Below, one piece after another: positions 9,607-21,362 of a stretch of DNA of 64,000 nt. The position numbers were made by a program, and so were the translations under genes. The stretch spans positions 5,704,001 through 5,768,000 of the forward strand of contig NC_088786.1 in assembly GCF_949628265.1 (NCBI RefSeq), written 5' to 3'. The notes under the pieces were generated by a model. It was not told the origin of the DNA, ran no database searches, and worked only from the letters and a program-made list of their open reading frames with translations. Source of the stretch: Cloeon dipterum. Taxonomy: Eukaryota; Arthropoda; Insecta; Ephemeroptera; Baetidae. How positions within the stretch are numbered: position 1 is the stretch's first letter; every line of letters starts with the position of its first letter.

Positions 9607-11916
9607 TGTGCATTTAGGTGGTAGCTGAAATGGTTGCTGAGCAATTTTCATTTTGCGGGGGATGTATGATATGTGGGGAAACGATTGTTGTGGTATCCTT
9701 TTGAAATAATTGTTTTTCTCCAGCGTCATCACCGGCCTGTACCTCGACCTCGCGAAGCTGGAGACCCTCCTGGACAGAGCTGGTGGCATTGCCAAGGTGA
9801 CATGCATTGACCAAGGCCGACCAGACCGACGAGCTGTATGGGAGGCACGACTGGAAGTGGAGCCGACACCTGAAGTCTACGTCTGCCTCGAAGCAACTGT
9901 TGGCGAGTGGTGTCAGCTCGAGGTTATTGGCGGCAGGCCCGTTGGTGGTACGTATCATTTTTTTAATTGACTGCTTAGGTGTAATTGTTGCAACTGCAGG
10001 CAAGATGCTGGTGAGGAGCCATGACCGTGGGACAGTTACGCTCACCGAGGGTGACGGAGCCAAGCTGTTGGACCGGGAGCTCCTTGTTGCCCTGTGGAAC
10101 CAGCGGTGCCGCCTGCAGTTCCTGCCAACCTTGGTGGGGCACCGTCTTAGGGTCACCGGCTCCGTCGATGGATTGAGTGCCCTTGCCGACTACTTCCAGG
10201 GAGGTGGCTTGGGAACAAAGGAGTGCGGCATCCCACTGGTGAGAAATCACTTTGATTGTGTGTTGATAGCTTTACTGACCCAATTGTTTCTGCCGCAGGT
10301 TGACGACCACCATCTTGCAGCGCTGAAGCGAGGAGAGGGATTCATGGACGAGATGCTCAACCAGGAGCAGAGGAGGGCTGTGGTGGAGATCCTGGAGCAC
10401 AGGCGGCCCCACGTCCCATACCTGCTGGTCGGCCCCCCAGGAACGGGAAAATCCGCAACCTTGGACGAGGTCGTGCTTCAGTTGGCTACCCACCACAAGG
10501 AGAAGAGGACACTTGACGCTCTGTGAGATCTTATTGGTTTGTGTAACTTGTTAACTAATTGATTTTCCTTTGTTTTCAGCATCTACTACGTGGTCCCGTC
10601 CAACCTGGGGGTTCGGTCGACCGCCGAAAGGTTGTTGCGGTTGGGAATGAGGAGCGAGCAACTGGTGCGCCTCTACTCGGAGCATGAGCACGTGAAGGGG
10701 ACCGACCCCCTCAGAGACATCTCGCAGCGAGCTTCCCGGATGCAACACCTCATCACCACCAGCGTGGTCATCGGGACCCCCATCGCCATTGCTCGCATCG
10801 GGCTGACCCTTGGTGAGAGGAATCCACCGCCCCTTCTGTTGCTGGTAAGTTTTAATCAATTGTACAATTTTGTTTTGATTACATTTCATTTTTTTTTAAA
10901 CTGGACGAGGCAGCCTACATCAAGCTGGGAGAGGCCTTTGCGGCTCTGACGGCGAATGGAGAGCCTGTGCAGACTGTGCTTGCCGGGGACCGGAAGCAGC
11001 TTCGGCCACGCTGTTTCAGCAAGGTGGCCGAAAGCATGCATGGCAAGTACAGTCTGTTCGATTTGGCCGCCGACAGTGGATTCTTCGAGGATGATGGGTA
11101 AGTAGCATTGAGGCTGGATGGAACGGTAATTACCTAATCATGTTTCAGATTGAGGCCGAAGGAGGGGCTTGGTGTGATGCTGCGTCTCAACTATCGGGCC
11201 CACGAGAAGTTGGTGAGGGAGGTCTCCTGCCTGTTTTACAACGGACTGATGGTAAGCATGACATGCTCGAGTGACTGTTTTGTTATGACTTTTGTTTTGC
11301 ATTTCAGATCCCTGGCCCAGCTAGCCTCCCCTCCAACAGCCTGCTGCTGCTGCGTTTCGGGCTGGAGAGACTGGGACTCGACGCGAACCAGAGCGCCATC
11401 CGCTGGGTGGACATTGATGGTGCAATGCAACGCGACCCCCTCACCAGGTCCCTCTTCAACGTAGTGGAAGCCGACGCTGTGGTGTCCGTGGTGGACTCGC
11501 TGTGCCGGTGCATCCCCCCCCAACAGGTTACGGTGCTTGCACCGTACCGTAAGCAGGTATGTTGTGTGCCGAATTGTAACTAGTGGTGCAATGTTGATAA
11601 TTCTTCGTCTATGTTTCAGGTGGCGGTGCTCCGGGAGAAGCTCCCCCGTGACATCACTGTCTTCACTGCGGACGAGGTGATAGGCCAGGAGCGGCCTGTA
11701 ATTGTGGTGTCACTGGTACGAAGCGACCGTGGAGAAGACAACGCGCGTGATCATGGGGTGGGCTTCTTGAGGGAGCCAAACAGGGTCAATGTTCTGATCA
11801 GCCGTGCCAAGGAGATCGTGATCCTGGTAGGCTCCAGGGCCCACTTCATCAGGAGTGGTGTTGGCTTTTGGGGAATCCTCCCAACCAGGACTGAACCCCT
11901 CCCGGCACAGTTCTAA
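4290..11916 (+). CDS. SF1 superfamily RNA/DNA helicase (UPF1/MOV10-like), 12 exons, about 754 aa
   Basis: Inferred exons are 4290-4418, 4516-4577, 4638-4841, 4899-4973, 9724-9947, 10000-10238, 10299-10522, 10580-10844, 10904-11097, 11149-11251, 11308-11556 and 11620-11916. They total 755 codons. Helicase motifs appear in order: Walker A GPPGTGKS (about residue 356), Walker B LDEAA (about 475), LAGDRKQLRP, LRLNYRAHEKLV, VLAPYRKQ, TADEVIGQE and NVLISRAKE (about 711). This is the UPF1/MOV10 group of ATP-driven nucleic-acid translocases. The N-terminal exons (YEDHLNLLGIE) are divergent. Exon 4 joins exon 5 in frame across a 4,750-base intron that holds the left tandem array. The acceptor before exon 10904 reads CTG instead of CAG. 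The next AG would delete exactly the D-E pair of Walker B, so this copy may be damaged. Its likely role is replication or mobilisation of the element (inference). Confidence 0.85.
5145..9368 (+). repeat. Left subterminal tandem array, 13 units of 326 or 337 bp
   Basis: Units start at 5145, 5471, 5808, 6145, 6482, 6819, 7156, 7493, 7830, 8167, 8504, 8830 and 9156. Units 1, 11 and 12 are 326 bp. Units 2-10 are 337 bp because of an 11-base insertion (GAGTCCCCAGG region). The last is partial. Every unit has a strong acceptor (TTTGATTTCAG) and a strong donor (GGGTGAGTG), so it looks like a 213-base exon plus a 113-base intron. In 326-bp units the exon is open for 71 codons; in 337-bp units the insertion leads to a stop. 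The same unit recurs inverted at 26,862-30,690. The array lies within a helicase intron. Confidence 0.92.
9569..9606. repeat. (GT)n microsatellite
   Basis: About eighteen GT dinucleotides occur in a row inside the large helicase intron. A shorter GT tract lies at 5098-5123. Confidence 0.9.
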
Positions 11917-12292
11917 ACATGCTACTTATTTATTTCCAACTTTTCGGGACTTATTGGTGATTTCATATGGCGTGAAACGCTTCCCTTTGAATAATTACCT
12001 CGACACTGTTTTTGATACTAATCTTATGAATTTTGATAACCTTATTTTACATGTAATGATATATAATGTATTTTGAACTGACCATACTTGGTGACCTTAG
12101 ACACATAAACTAGTGAATCCTTGAAATAACTGGTTGACGGTTTTTATTACACGTACTTCCTAGGCACAACCATTCACATGAGCATTTAACAGAGGAGGAA
12201 GTAACAATTGGTAACAAATGAAAGGAGAATAAAGCGTGATCCTTACATAACTGGGCATTGGTTGGCAACAAACAAAACTTCTAGTTAGAATA

Positions 12293-15200
12293 TTACTGAA
12301 CTTTCTTTGGGCGTCCTCTTTTCTTCTCAGGCAAACTTGAAACCCTGGAGAAACATTGAGTTAACTGAATTTGTTTCAACACTTCTATAAGAAATACCTG
12401 GTAATGCTGGAACTTGCGCGCTTCTTGGGAAACCGTTTTTCCTGGTTTGAGATGTCAGCAGCAGCGTCACTGTCTGCCGTCACAGGGGCAGATGCTTCCT
12501 TTCCTTTGGCAACAGTTTTGTTCTTGGAGCCCCGCGGTCGGCCTGGGCGTCGTTTCTGTGGCACCGTCAACGTGGGAACCTGTACCTGCGCTTCTGCATT
12601 GCTAGTTTCATGCACGGATCTGTAAGGTGGTGTTAGCTTTGCGAATCTAGTCAGTTGAATTAAATTACCCTGAATCAGCCGAGATGTTGGTCTCTGCGGC
12701 GGACTCATTGCTGCTCGTTTCAGTTTCTTCTGCCTCACTTTCGGACTGCGCTGCTCTGTTAAAGTGATCATTATAAGTTACTCATCCAGCCATCAAGATC
12801 CCTTGTTATACTTTTTCGTTTTCTTGCGTAGCGTCGGTTTATTCGGAGCTCTGACCTTGTTCTTGCTCCCGGGTTTGCGTCCCCGCCGTGGTTTAGTCGG
12901 CTGTGGTTTCACAGCAAGCTCTGCCTCTGCGGCTTCCTCATCCACGTCCTCAAAGAGAATGGCATCTTGGAGGTCCTCGATGCTGAAGCTGATGGAAGAA
13001 GGAGAAAGGTAATGTTAATACGTGGAATAGGGGGAAACGTGGAAGAAGATTTTTTTCAGCCGGTAAATCATAGGCGGCTGTCCAAGTTTTGTTTACGGGA
13101 AATACACTTACTCGTCTTCCGGGTCAGCATTGTCCGGTTGGGCAGCGGTTGTTCTGATCTCTGCTGCCTGTTCCAAGGTGGTTCCCTTGTGCTTTTGAAT
13201 GTTACCATCTTGGAAAATCTCTAGTGCTCTGCCGACCATCAGATTGAAACCAAGGCCCGTCGGAAGATCGTAGTACTGGTCGTGGACCGTGATTGAGTGT
13301 CCCATCAACAGGCACAGGAGCTTCTTTGAAGGTCCGCTAAGCTCCATCTGGCCCAAAGTTGTCGCGAAGGTCGTCCTGATGGCACGCGCCCTGAGGTCAT
13401 CAGGTCGTTCTGCAAGGCACGCTTCAGCAGCTGCTTTCTGCGGCCCTCTCACGTCCATCGGTTTTCCGTTTTTCGTGCCGAACAGGTAAATGCAACTCTC
13501 CGGAATGCCCGCCGCAGCACGCACTCCTTTGTCAGACAGGGTTGTGAAGTAGTCGCGCCATTCTGGTTTTAAGAGGGAAAGAACTTTGGTAGACCCTTTC
13601 CCGGTGGAGGTAAGCACGTCGTACCGCTCGGCCAGTTCTTGTTGCGCTTTTGATAGCGCATCGCTGTTCTTCCCCGAGTAATTGTTTCTCTCCTCATAGT
13701 TCTGCAGAGTAACGAAGCTTCCCTCAGTCGCCCTGCGAGCGTTGAAGGAACAGAAAGCCAGGTTCAAATGTGTTGCCAACGCCTTGTAGTGACACTCAAA
13801 CTCTGACTCTTTCTTCGCTTTCTGCAGGTGAATGTGGTGGTAGCTGCACATTCCTTCAAGGTGCGCGTTGTAGAGTTGCAGGTCGTGGGGTGACACGTGC
13901 GTCTTGTGGAGCTTCTCGCTGTTTTTCTTCTGCTTTGCAGCCCTTGTTGTCGTATAAATACGGTACCTCTTAGTTTCCAGGTATTCGATCAGCAACCGGC
14001 ACTCTTCGGTCCACAATTTACGCTCGGCTTCGTCCTCGAACCGCTCCTGCTGCAACTCACTCGCTACTTGTCTGATGAGTGAGCTGAGCGTCATGACGTC
14101 ATTGGGCCGCTTGAAATCTACCCTGTTTTCCTCACCGCCGCAGATGGTGTGGATGACCTCGATGATTCGGTCAGTCTTGCTTGCCGGTCGGTTGCTGGGA
14201 AGCCCCTGCCAAACGGACCGCTTGCAGATGTCCCTCAGCGAGGTTACTAATCCAGGGATTTCTGCATGCACCTTGAAAGCGGTGTACAAAGCGTAGAGAA
14301 GGCGGATATTCCTCCGGCTGATTTGCACTCCGTTGTTGCCAGTTTCCTGCTGCAGGCCAAAATTTTTTACCACTCTGATCACCAGCTGATCATCTGTGAT
14401 GATGAAGCTGGCGATCCTTTTGTCACGCATGTTGTTAAGGATTTTGTCCACCGCAACCGTGTAGCTCTGGTCCAAATTTGTCCGGAGTTGCTCAATGCGG
14501 TTCAACTCGAGCAGGTCAACCGGTGGTGCTGGTTCTCGGGCCTCAACGCCTCGCCGAGTGCGGCAAATCTGCAAGTGCCTCTTGAAATTGCGGCTCGTGT
14601 GAAGTGTCAGGCAGTAGGGGCACTTGTTTGTTGTGCGAACGCTGGCTGTCTGGCTGCGCCGCGACGGTACCAGCGTGCCCTGCCTGCACTGCAATACTGT
14701 GGCGTTGTGCTGCTCGTTACCAAGGAGCCGCAATTCACTGAAGAAAGCTCTCATTCGTTCCGCGGATGGCTTCGCAGCGTACAGATCTTGGATTTCTGGC
14801 TCCTGCATGTGGCCCAACCGCAGATGCCTCATGATGTTCCCCCTAAAGTTCTTTCCGCAGAAATAGCAATATTGGTTCTTTTTCACGCCGGCGGCAAGAG
14901 CCAAGATCTTGACGGGCGTGGTCTTCACCTTCTTGTGAGGGGACAGAGTAAGGCATGAACCGCCCATGGCGGCAAATCTTCTCGAACCAGCTGCAATTGG
15001 ACAGTTGGTACCGTAAGAAAAAACTGCAGTCATTATTTTTACATTGCCTACCCGCTTTTGTGAATGTTTCGTAAACTTTTCTCGTGTGTTTCTTCAGTAC
15101 CCCGCTGAACAGGTCGAATGCTCGCCACTCCGTGCCAGCATGCACGCCAAAGATGTATACCACTCCCTCTGCAGGATCAATATCCAGGGATTGAAAGGTA

Positions 15201-16829
15201 GATGTCAGGAAAGTGGCGCCTGGTGGCACAGACTGTGCTAGCAGTTGGTCCGCAGAGAGCAGTTCATTCATCAGTGCATAAAGGGCCTCTGTTGTGATGT
15301 ACAGCTGGCCTGAAAAATTGCATCTTCACACTCCAAGGAGAGTTTACTTGGTTGCAATACTCACTGTAGACGATTTCAGCCTTACGGAGAACCTTCGGAT
15401 CACCACTTCTGTCCTGGGTCAGCCGATGCAGCTCAGGAAGCGACTGCAGTCCTGGGGACTGGCTGTCTGCGATGAGGAAGAAGTCGGGCATGTCATTCTT
15501 CCTTTCCATAGAGAAGAAAGTAATCTTGATTAAGTGCAACTTGTCATGGGGCACTGAAATGCAAATACAACGCGTGTTAGAACTGGTGTTTCATTCTTTT
15601 AATCGCGGAATGAATTTGCAAGAACCACCAGGAAGATGGAGGTATTACTTACACTCATTGCCTGGCGTCGCAGGCACCGCGTCATTGATCACTTTCTTCT
15701 CAGGTGTTTGTTGATCAGTCCGAGCTAAAAAGTGGAAATTTTAAATGTACTTTCAGTCCAGGAAGCCGAGGAACCGTAGATAGACGCAATTATTCCCTCG
15801 GAAAGACTATTACCAATTATAGCCGCCTGGTTTCCCTGCGGCTTCGAAACTCGGCTGGCAGCCGCCTCATCTGTCATTTCTTGCGACGAGGAGTCATCCG
15901 ACTCTGCTGTGTCTGTTGACGACTCGTCGAAGCCGGCTCGGATGGATTTGTGAGCGGCGCCCCATCTTGGGATTGCAACATCAGGGCCTTCCAACGGACG
16001 AGGCTTCTTCCTCTCGACCGGCTTCCACCCGCTGCATCCCGCTACTGGTTCGACTACAAACGAACGCGACACGAGGGATCGGCTTCCTTGGGTGTGTGCG
16101 CGCCTAGCACTGCCAAACTCGGCCGATTTTGTAGAGTGCGCGATGGCGGGTTCTTCACTCGAAGGCAGATGTCTCCCACACTGGCCACCAGGTGGCACAG
16201 GACTCATCAGTCTAGCGTACTCATAGTCCATTGGAGGGGAATCGAGCAGTGCGCGAGGCAGGAAATCACTTGTTCGACCAAACTGTCCCATGCTGGCGCC
16301 AGGAGTTGACAAAGCTGGCACCTGCTGGCCAGGTGTAGGTTGTGGCGCAGGCACAACCTTAGGAAGAGGCACCTCTAGAGGCGGCTCCGAAGTCATCCGG
16401 GCGCCAACAGACTGCCGAGAACTGTGCGAAATGAATTATTTTATTTTATTCGGTTCATTACATTAATTTTGTTGGCAGCGGCATTCAGCACATCAAAATG
16501 AGTTTACAGCGATTGCCAAGTAAACGGACAACTTACACTCGGGAGGCGAGCATTGCAATCAACTTCGTTTGGTAGCGGCTGATCTTCACTGCATCGTTCT
16601 TCGTCTTGCTCAGAACGCTGAAGGCGGCGCCAGACTCTGATAAAGAATGAATTGTTTCGTGCACCTTACTTGGAATTAATTCTCAAAACGGAATGTTCTT
16701 ACCGCCAGAGAAGACAACCAAACTGTCATGGCCATCTTTGTTCTTGACAACGTCATTAAAGGTCGGGGGGATCGCATTTTTTTCAATCTTCTTCAGTGAC
16801 ACAACACCCTCAGTACTGACCAGCACCAT
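12293..16829 (-). CDS. Tyrosine-recombinase-like protein with zinc fingers and three AT-hooks, 11 exons, about 1267 aa
   Basis: Inferred exons on the minus strand are 16829-16703, 16636-16537, 16421-15814, 15724-15653, 15553-15365, 15309-15052, 15023-13112, 12988-12812, 12755-12669, 12619-12398 and 12344-12293. They total 1268 codons. Two C2H2/C2HC-type fingers lie near residues 504-523 (CYFCGKNF..H) and 586-605 (CPYC..H..C). The C-terminal core has tyrosine recombinase signatures: NARRATE (first arginine, about 881), RAIRTTFATT (second arginine, about 1001, the usual His of HxxR replaced by Arg), LMGHS (His, about 1027) and HDQYYDLP (nucleophile Tyr, about 1035). This resembles animal proteins ending in a GHxxxVHxxYYxLP motif. 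AT-hooks follow: RRGRKPGSKNK, RRPGRPRGSKNK and KKRGRPKK. The gene is convergent with the helicase (TTTATT at 12143 is its minus-strand AATAAA). An upstream 5' exon is possible. It is the best candidate for the element's integrase. Confidence 0.82.
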
Positions 16830-17397
16830 GAACTTGAACTGCGCAAATCGGAACAGTTAATTAAATTCTTAAATGATACTGCGAAAGCTAGATTGACAAT
16901 TGATTGCGTTCGAGAAATTAGAAGCAGATGACAATTTTAAAAAATCATTCACTTCACGGATCGCAAACAAGCGAAAGAACAATTATTTTTAGAAAATTGA
17001 CGGTCCAAATCGATGAAACGTGCAAGTCCCAAGCAGAGATGCTTTTTCAGGTCGCTAGTAACTGCTTTCCTTATGAGGATGGCTCAAGAAATTGTTGAAA
17101 TTCTCGATTTCAGAAAATTCTCACCTTGTCGGACTGCATGGCTGAACCGATTGAGCGGGGCGCGTGTTGCTTGGCGCGTAAATCCGCAAGGGCATTGCAC
17201 ATCCGCTGCACATCCACTGCAGATCCACTGCACATCCACTGCCAGAAGGGCCTGGCGCGAAAATCAGTTCTCCAGTTGTTACCAGTTGCAGATAGTAGCG
17301 TGGCCATTGTTGCATCACTCTGACTTGACACGAGGTGCAAATCACACAACTTGGAAATCGCAACTAACGGCCATCCGCTTCTATCTGGCCCTCCAAT
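16830..17397. promoter_or_regulatory. Probable bidirectional promoter region
   Basis: This 568-base gap separates the starts of the recombinase gene (-) and the first BEN-like gene (+). It contains a small tandem repeat at about 17,192-17,243 built from a 12-13-base unit (CACATCCACTGC and variants, four to five copies). I see no clear TATA element. Overlapping open frames on both strands here look like chance. Confidence 0.5.
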
Positions 17398-18487
17398 ATG
17401 CTTCGTCGGACCAAGAAACCGTGTAACTGCACCCACTGCCTCGCGAAAGAGGAAACGGTGAGCTGTTATCCATGCAATGTCTGCGTACTGGGGCACAACA
17501 CGTTGGACTGCTCGCCATTTCAGGTCATTCCAGCCATCCCAGAGAATCTTTGGGAGACCTACAAGGACGCTAGGAGGATGGAGGTCGATGCACAGATGAA
17601 GGTGCTCCACTTGGAAGTTGCAGTTCAGAATGCTACGCAGCGGCAAATGTACGAGTGCGAAGTGGAAATGGCCACGCTGAGACATGAAAGTGAGCAAATT
17701 TCGCGTACAATCCGGTGTAATTGTAATATAATGTGCGAACATCCCTTTCCAGTTAGAAAAGAGCATGATTTTTTCCAAAACCAGTTGGAATTCAAAACCC
17801 CTGGCGACATCAGCAAGGACGGAACGAAGGTTAGTAAAATTTTGGTTATCCGTCCCTCCATCGAGTATAATTTTTCACTAAATGACGCAACAAAAAATAT
17901 TATATTGTAACACAACGCTCAAACATGTTATAATATTTGCTTACGAGTGAGTCAGTTGTTCAAAATTAGGAGGGGAAAAATTTTATTGGCCTCGTAGGGT
18001 ATTCAAAAATAATAAAATCTCAGTCAGAATTGCAAACTCCCTCAAACATGCATTGCTTTCAGGTCTTATTTGTAGAATGTTGTCAAGGGACAGCCTTCCT
18101 CGACAAGGAATATGTCAATCTATGCTCGAGAGGCGCTCGGTCAGCTCGGGAGCTGTTGTGGCGGCTCGTGTGTCGTCATTTCACGGGACCCGCCATTATC
18201 ACCTGCGGCATCGAAGAGGGACACGGCCTGCAACAACTCCATCCTCCTACGATGCACGCCATTTGCTGTCAGTAACAAAATTAATTTTGAATTTCTGTGC
18301 CCTCATTCTGGACTCACTCATGGTTTCAGCCATCGTCAGTGACGTAGCATCGAGTGTTCCGAGCTCGGACCCAAGGAAGGAGAACTTCAGCGAGGACTGC
18401 ACGAGCATTTCCACTATCAAGGAAAGCCTGCGGAGGCTCAGGCAGCACATCAGGAGTACAGACAATTATCGAAAATCACTGCACTGA
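17398..18487 (+). CDS. Coiled-coil/BEN-domain-like protein 1, five exons, 221 aa
   Basis: Exons 17398-17457, 17524-17689, 17753-17829, 18063-18267 and 18330-18487 total 222 codons. The N-terminus has a short Cys-rich stretch (NCTHC). It is followed by a helical, coiled-coil-like region (ENLWETYKDARRMEVDAQMK onward, about residues 25-100). The fourth exon encodes a segment with the BEN pattern: Ser/Ala-rich helix ARELLWRLVCRHF, a loop, then LHPPTMHAI (about 118-165). BEN domains bind DNA or mediate chromatin-factor contacts. The C-terminus is acidic to basic without a known domain. AATAAA lies at 18552. It sits head-to-head with the recombinase gene, suggesting shared control. The BEN call rests on pattern, not on a profile search. 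Confidence 0.7.
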
Positions 18488-19390
18488 TTTTCCGCATTTA
18501 AAATTCAATGTAATCTGATTTCTTCCGAAGGTTTCGTACCGTTCGTGGAACAATAAAATGTGTAATTTCTAATTAATTCGTTTTAATTGAAACTGGGAGA
18601 CGGTTCTAGGAATGAGATTTACTAAAACTTTCAATCACAATTTGCCTAAAGGCACTGGAACTTGGAAGAAACAAAGGAACATGAGCGAAAAACAAAATCA
18701 ACACCTAGCTAGGCGGCAGCACTGCCTATGCGGCAAAGCAGGCCAACACTCCCAAGTGAATGCGGTGAAGGAGCATTGCATTGAGGGCGGCAAAATTTTC
18801 ACTCTTGACACTCGCGCTATCTCCGGTCCGTCTTTGTCCCTCGGGTGCAGAAAGAGGCAACAGGTATGTAAATTTCCGTCATATAATGAGTAGAAATGTC
18901 AATTACAACAGTTCAACATCAATTTCAACCCAATTGCATTCTTTACAATTAATGCATGTGCGTTATGCATGTCATACATCCAATAAGAAATAGGAATCAT
19001 GTAAGTTAAAGTGATGCATGCCCGCGGAAAAAGCTGAATCGAATGTAATGCACAATTTCATGGCCTGCGTAATTTTGCATCTTTTGACTGCACTGAATGC
19101 GTTAGTGTTATTTATGTGTGTACGTATTTATGCATGTCTGTAGCGAAATTTGGACGAATGTATGCAAATGTAAGGCTGCATGTGAGTGAAAATTAATGTA
19201 GACTAATTTTTTTACATTCATAACGCTCAACAAGTACATTCCGAATTCGTTGGCAAAGGGTGTCAGTCCGCCGTTATGTATCGCAAGTTGTACGATTGCT
19301 ACTTTTGTAGAATTTGTGGCAGACAACGCCGCCACTTGCATTGCCGGGGCACGTTGCACTATTTTTTGACATAGGTTTCTCAGTTTCAGC
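18488..19390. other. Spacer with one exon-like frame (18612-18863)
   Basis: Frame 18612-18863 (start MRFTKTFNHN) ends in a good donor (CAACAG/GTATGT) and has a Cys/His-rich patch (HCLCGKAGQH), loosely like the N-terminus of the first BEN-like gene. Splicing it directly to 19,390 gives a stop at once. It is therefore an untranslated or alternative exon, or a remnant. The rest is AT-rich with no feature seen. Confidence 0.4.
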
Positions 19391-21070
19391 ATGCAACAAG
19401 AGTCGGAAACCATGGAAGGCCTGGCAGACTCGGTCACCATTGACATGAGTGCGCCCGAAAGGGACCCACTGGCCCTCGACTTCGTCCACAACAGTCCGTC
19501 ATGTGAGTTAAAATCAACCCCCCCTATAAGCTGCAATACTCAACTCTCATTTATTTCCACTCAGGTGATCCCCTGCATGATTCGATTACGGAGGTCGTAG
19601 TTGGTCTTGGTCAAGGAAGAGAGTCGGGTGAGTAAAAAAGTTAATTGCATGTTGTCCTATTTGTATTTAAATTTCGCTCATTTCTTTCGAACGCAGTCCG
19701 CGAAGAAACCACAGCACAGTCCCCCACCAGGCCTGACGCAGCTGTCCCCCCCCAAACCAAGCGACGACTATTCCAGGACAAGAAGCCAAGCGAAGAGGAG
19801 GGCCAGGAACAAGAGTCAGAACAGTCTGACGAATACTCCGGCAGTGAGTACGTTCAAGGTAAGCACTCTTATTTTTACTACCCAGATTGCATGACATTAA
19901 TGCTCTTCTATCCAGAAGAAGAAGACAGCCAGTCCGGTGCGTCGACTTCGAGCCACACAGACAGTGAGCGTCAGAAGCGACCTCTCCGACCACCTCCAGC
20001 TTCGGACAGTCCAGAGATGGCAGACGCTCGTATGGAGCCGGCAGAGGACGACGAACTTGCTGCGCAAGTGGCAGGTGAGCTACAGGTTATATTACTGTTG
20101 AGGAAACATCTTTTAATAACTATTGTGCAATTTTCAGCTCTGAGGACGAGGAACGCTGCGTTGGCAGCGGCCAAGTTGGAACTCGTGCAGCGGGTAGCCT
20201 CCCTAGAAGCAAAGAAGGCCCGTCTCATGGAGGAGAACCAAACGTTGCGTGACGAAGCGGCTGTCAACGATCAAAGAGTGGCTCACCTCAAGAAGGCTCG
20301 GAGGGAATTCAAGCACCAGAACCTCGAGACGGTCCACTCTCTCCAACAGGCGGTCGCTGAGCCTGGAACCAGCAAGCACACAGAGGCCACTTACTGGTAA
20401 GACCAAATTTGAAACGCTCGTCATGCTTGTACTTCACAATTCTTGTTCTAGGACCAACATGAACGCTGTCGGCCAACGACTCAGCGAGCACGGTTGGCAG
20501 AAGGTTCTGCTGAATGACCCCAACCTACCAAAAAAGGTGAGTTATACCTAACACTGAATAATTAATGATTTTAATCTTTATTTCTTTTCAGGTTCCATCG
20601 TGTGTCACTTCAAAGAAGGGCAACATCGGCATCGAGCAGGACGACATCGATGAGTGCTACGAGGATGGCAGCGGATCCTTGTACTCGGTGATGCGGCACG
20701 TGGCAATCAACCTCTTCAGGATCGAGAACCTCCTGTATTTCAGCTACGGAGGCACCAGGAGCACAAGGCGGCAAAAGGCAACCATGGCACTTCCCAAAGA
20801 GCTGAAGAATGAGTTTCTCGGTAAGTCTTTCTTGATTAAAAATTTACAATTAATTGAATAATTCTTTCCTTTGCAGACCTGGCCGGAAAAATCATTGCCA
20901 ACACCAAGTACAAGTGGTACATCAGGTCGAAAGAGGTCACCATCAAGGAAATCGACATCAAGCGCATTGCCAAGAAAGCGCTCATCAATCTGATGACGGA
21001 GCGGCGCCCAAAGTTCAAACCTACCAAAGAAGACACAAGTTCCTCAGAGTCCGAAGACGATTCGGATTAA
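19391..21070 (+). CDS. Coiled-coil/BEN-domain-like protein 2, eight exons, 420 aa
   Basis: Exons 19391-19502, 19565-19627, 19697-19858, 19916-20074, 20138-20396, 20452-20536, 20592-20820 and 20877-21070 total 421 codons. The first 165 residues are acidic and Ser/Pro-rich (runs of E/S/Q). A coiled coil follows at about 168-235 (ALAAAKLELVQRVASLEAKK and on). Then comes a BEN-like domain at about 280-385, with LYSVMRHVAINLFRIENLLY, a basic loop (GGTRSTRRQK) and helix LPKELKNEFL. The tail is acidic (SSSESEDDSD). AATAAA lies at 21162. BEN proteins bind DNA and recruit chromatin factors. Here the likely target is element DNA, perhaps the terminal or subterminal repeats (inference). It is probably paralogous in design to the first BEN-like gene, though sequence similarity is low. 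Confidence 0.74.
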
Positions 21071-21362
21071 TTTCCATGTCCGATACTGATTGGCAGCTAC
21101 CTTCAGTTACATTTTGCATTGTAATTATTTTCATATGCGTGATACACTGCTTGTTACCACAAATAAATTAACCATTCCAAAAATTTCATTGTTTTCTTTA
21201 ACATTCCATGGCATTGCTCGCAGCAAACACGATTTTAATTTCTACAGTTTGTCGCAATTTCCATATTGCTCTAATACAATTTTTTCAATTGTTCGTGCAA
21301 CACGTTTCGTTATAAACAAAATCACGCTACGTTAACCCTTTCCCTCCGTTGCTGATTGTTTT

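Noticed and set aside
14266-14958. 230-codon plus-strand frame
   Set aside because: It is antisense to the zinc-finger region of the recombinase, whose motifs and splice sites support the minus strand.
17110-17778. 222-codon minus-strand frame between the recombinase and BEN-like gene
   Set aside because: It overlaps exons of the BEN-like gene on the other strand, shows no domain, and lies across a small tandem repeat.
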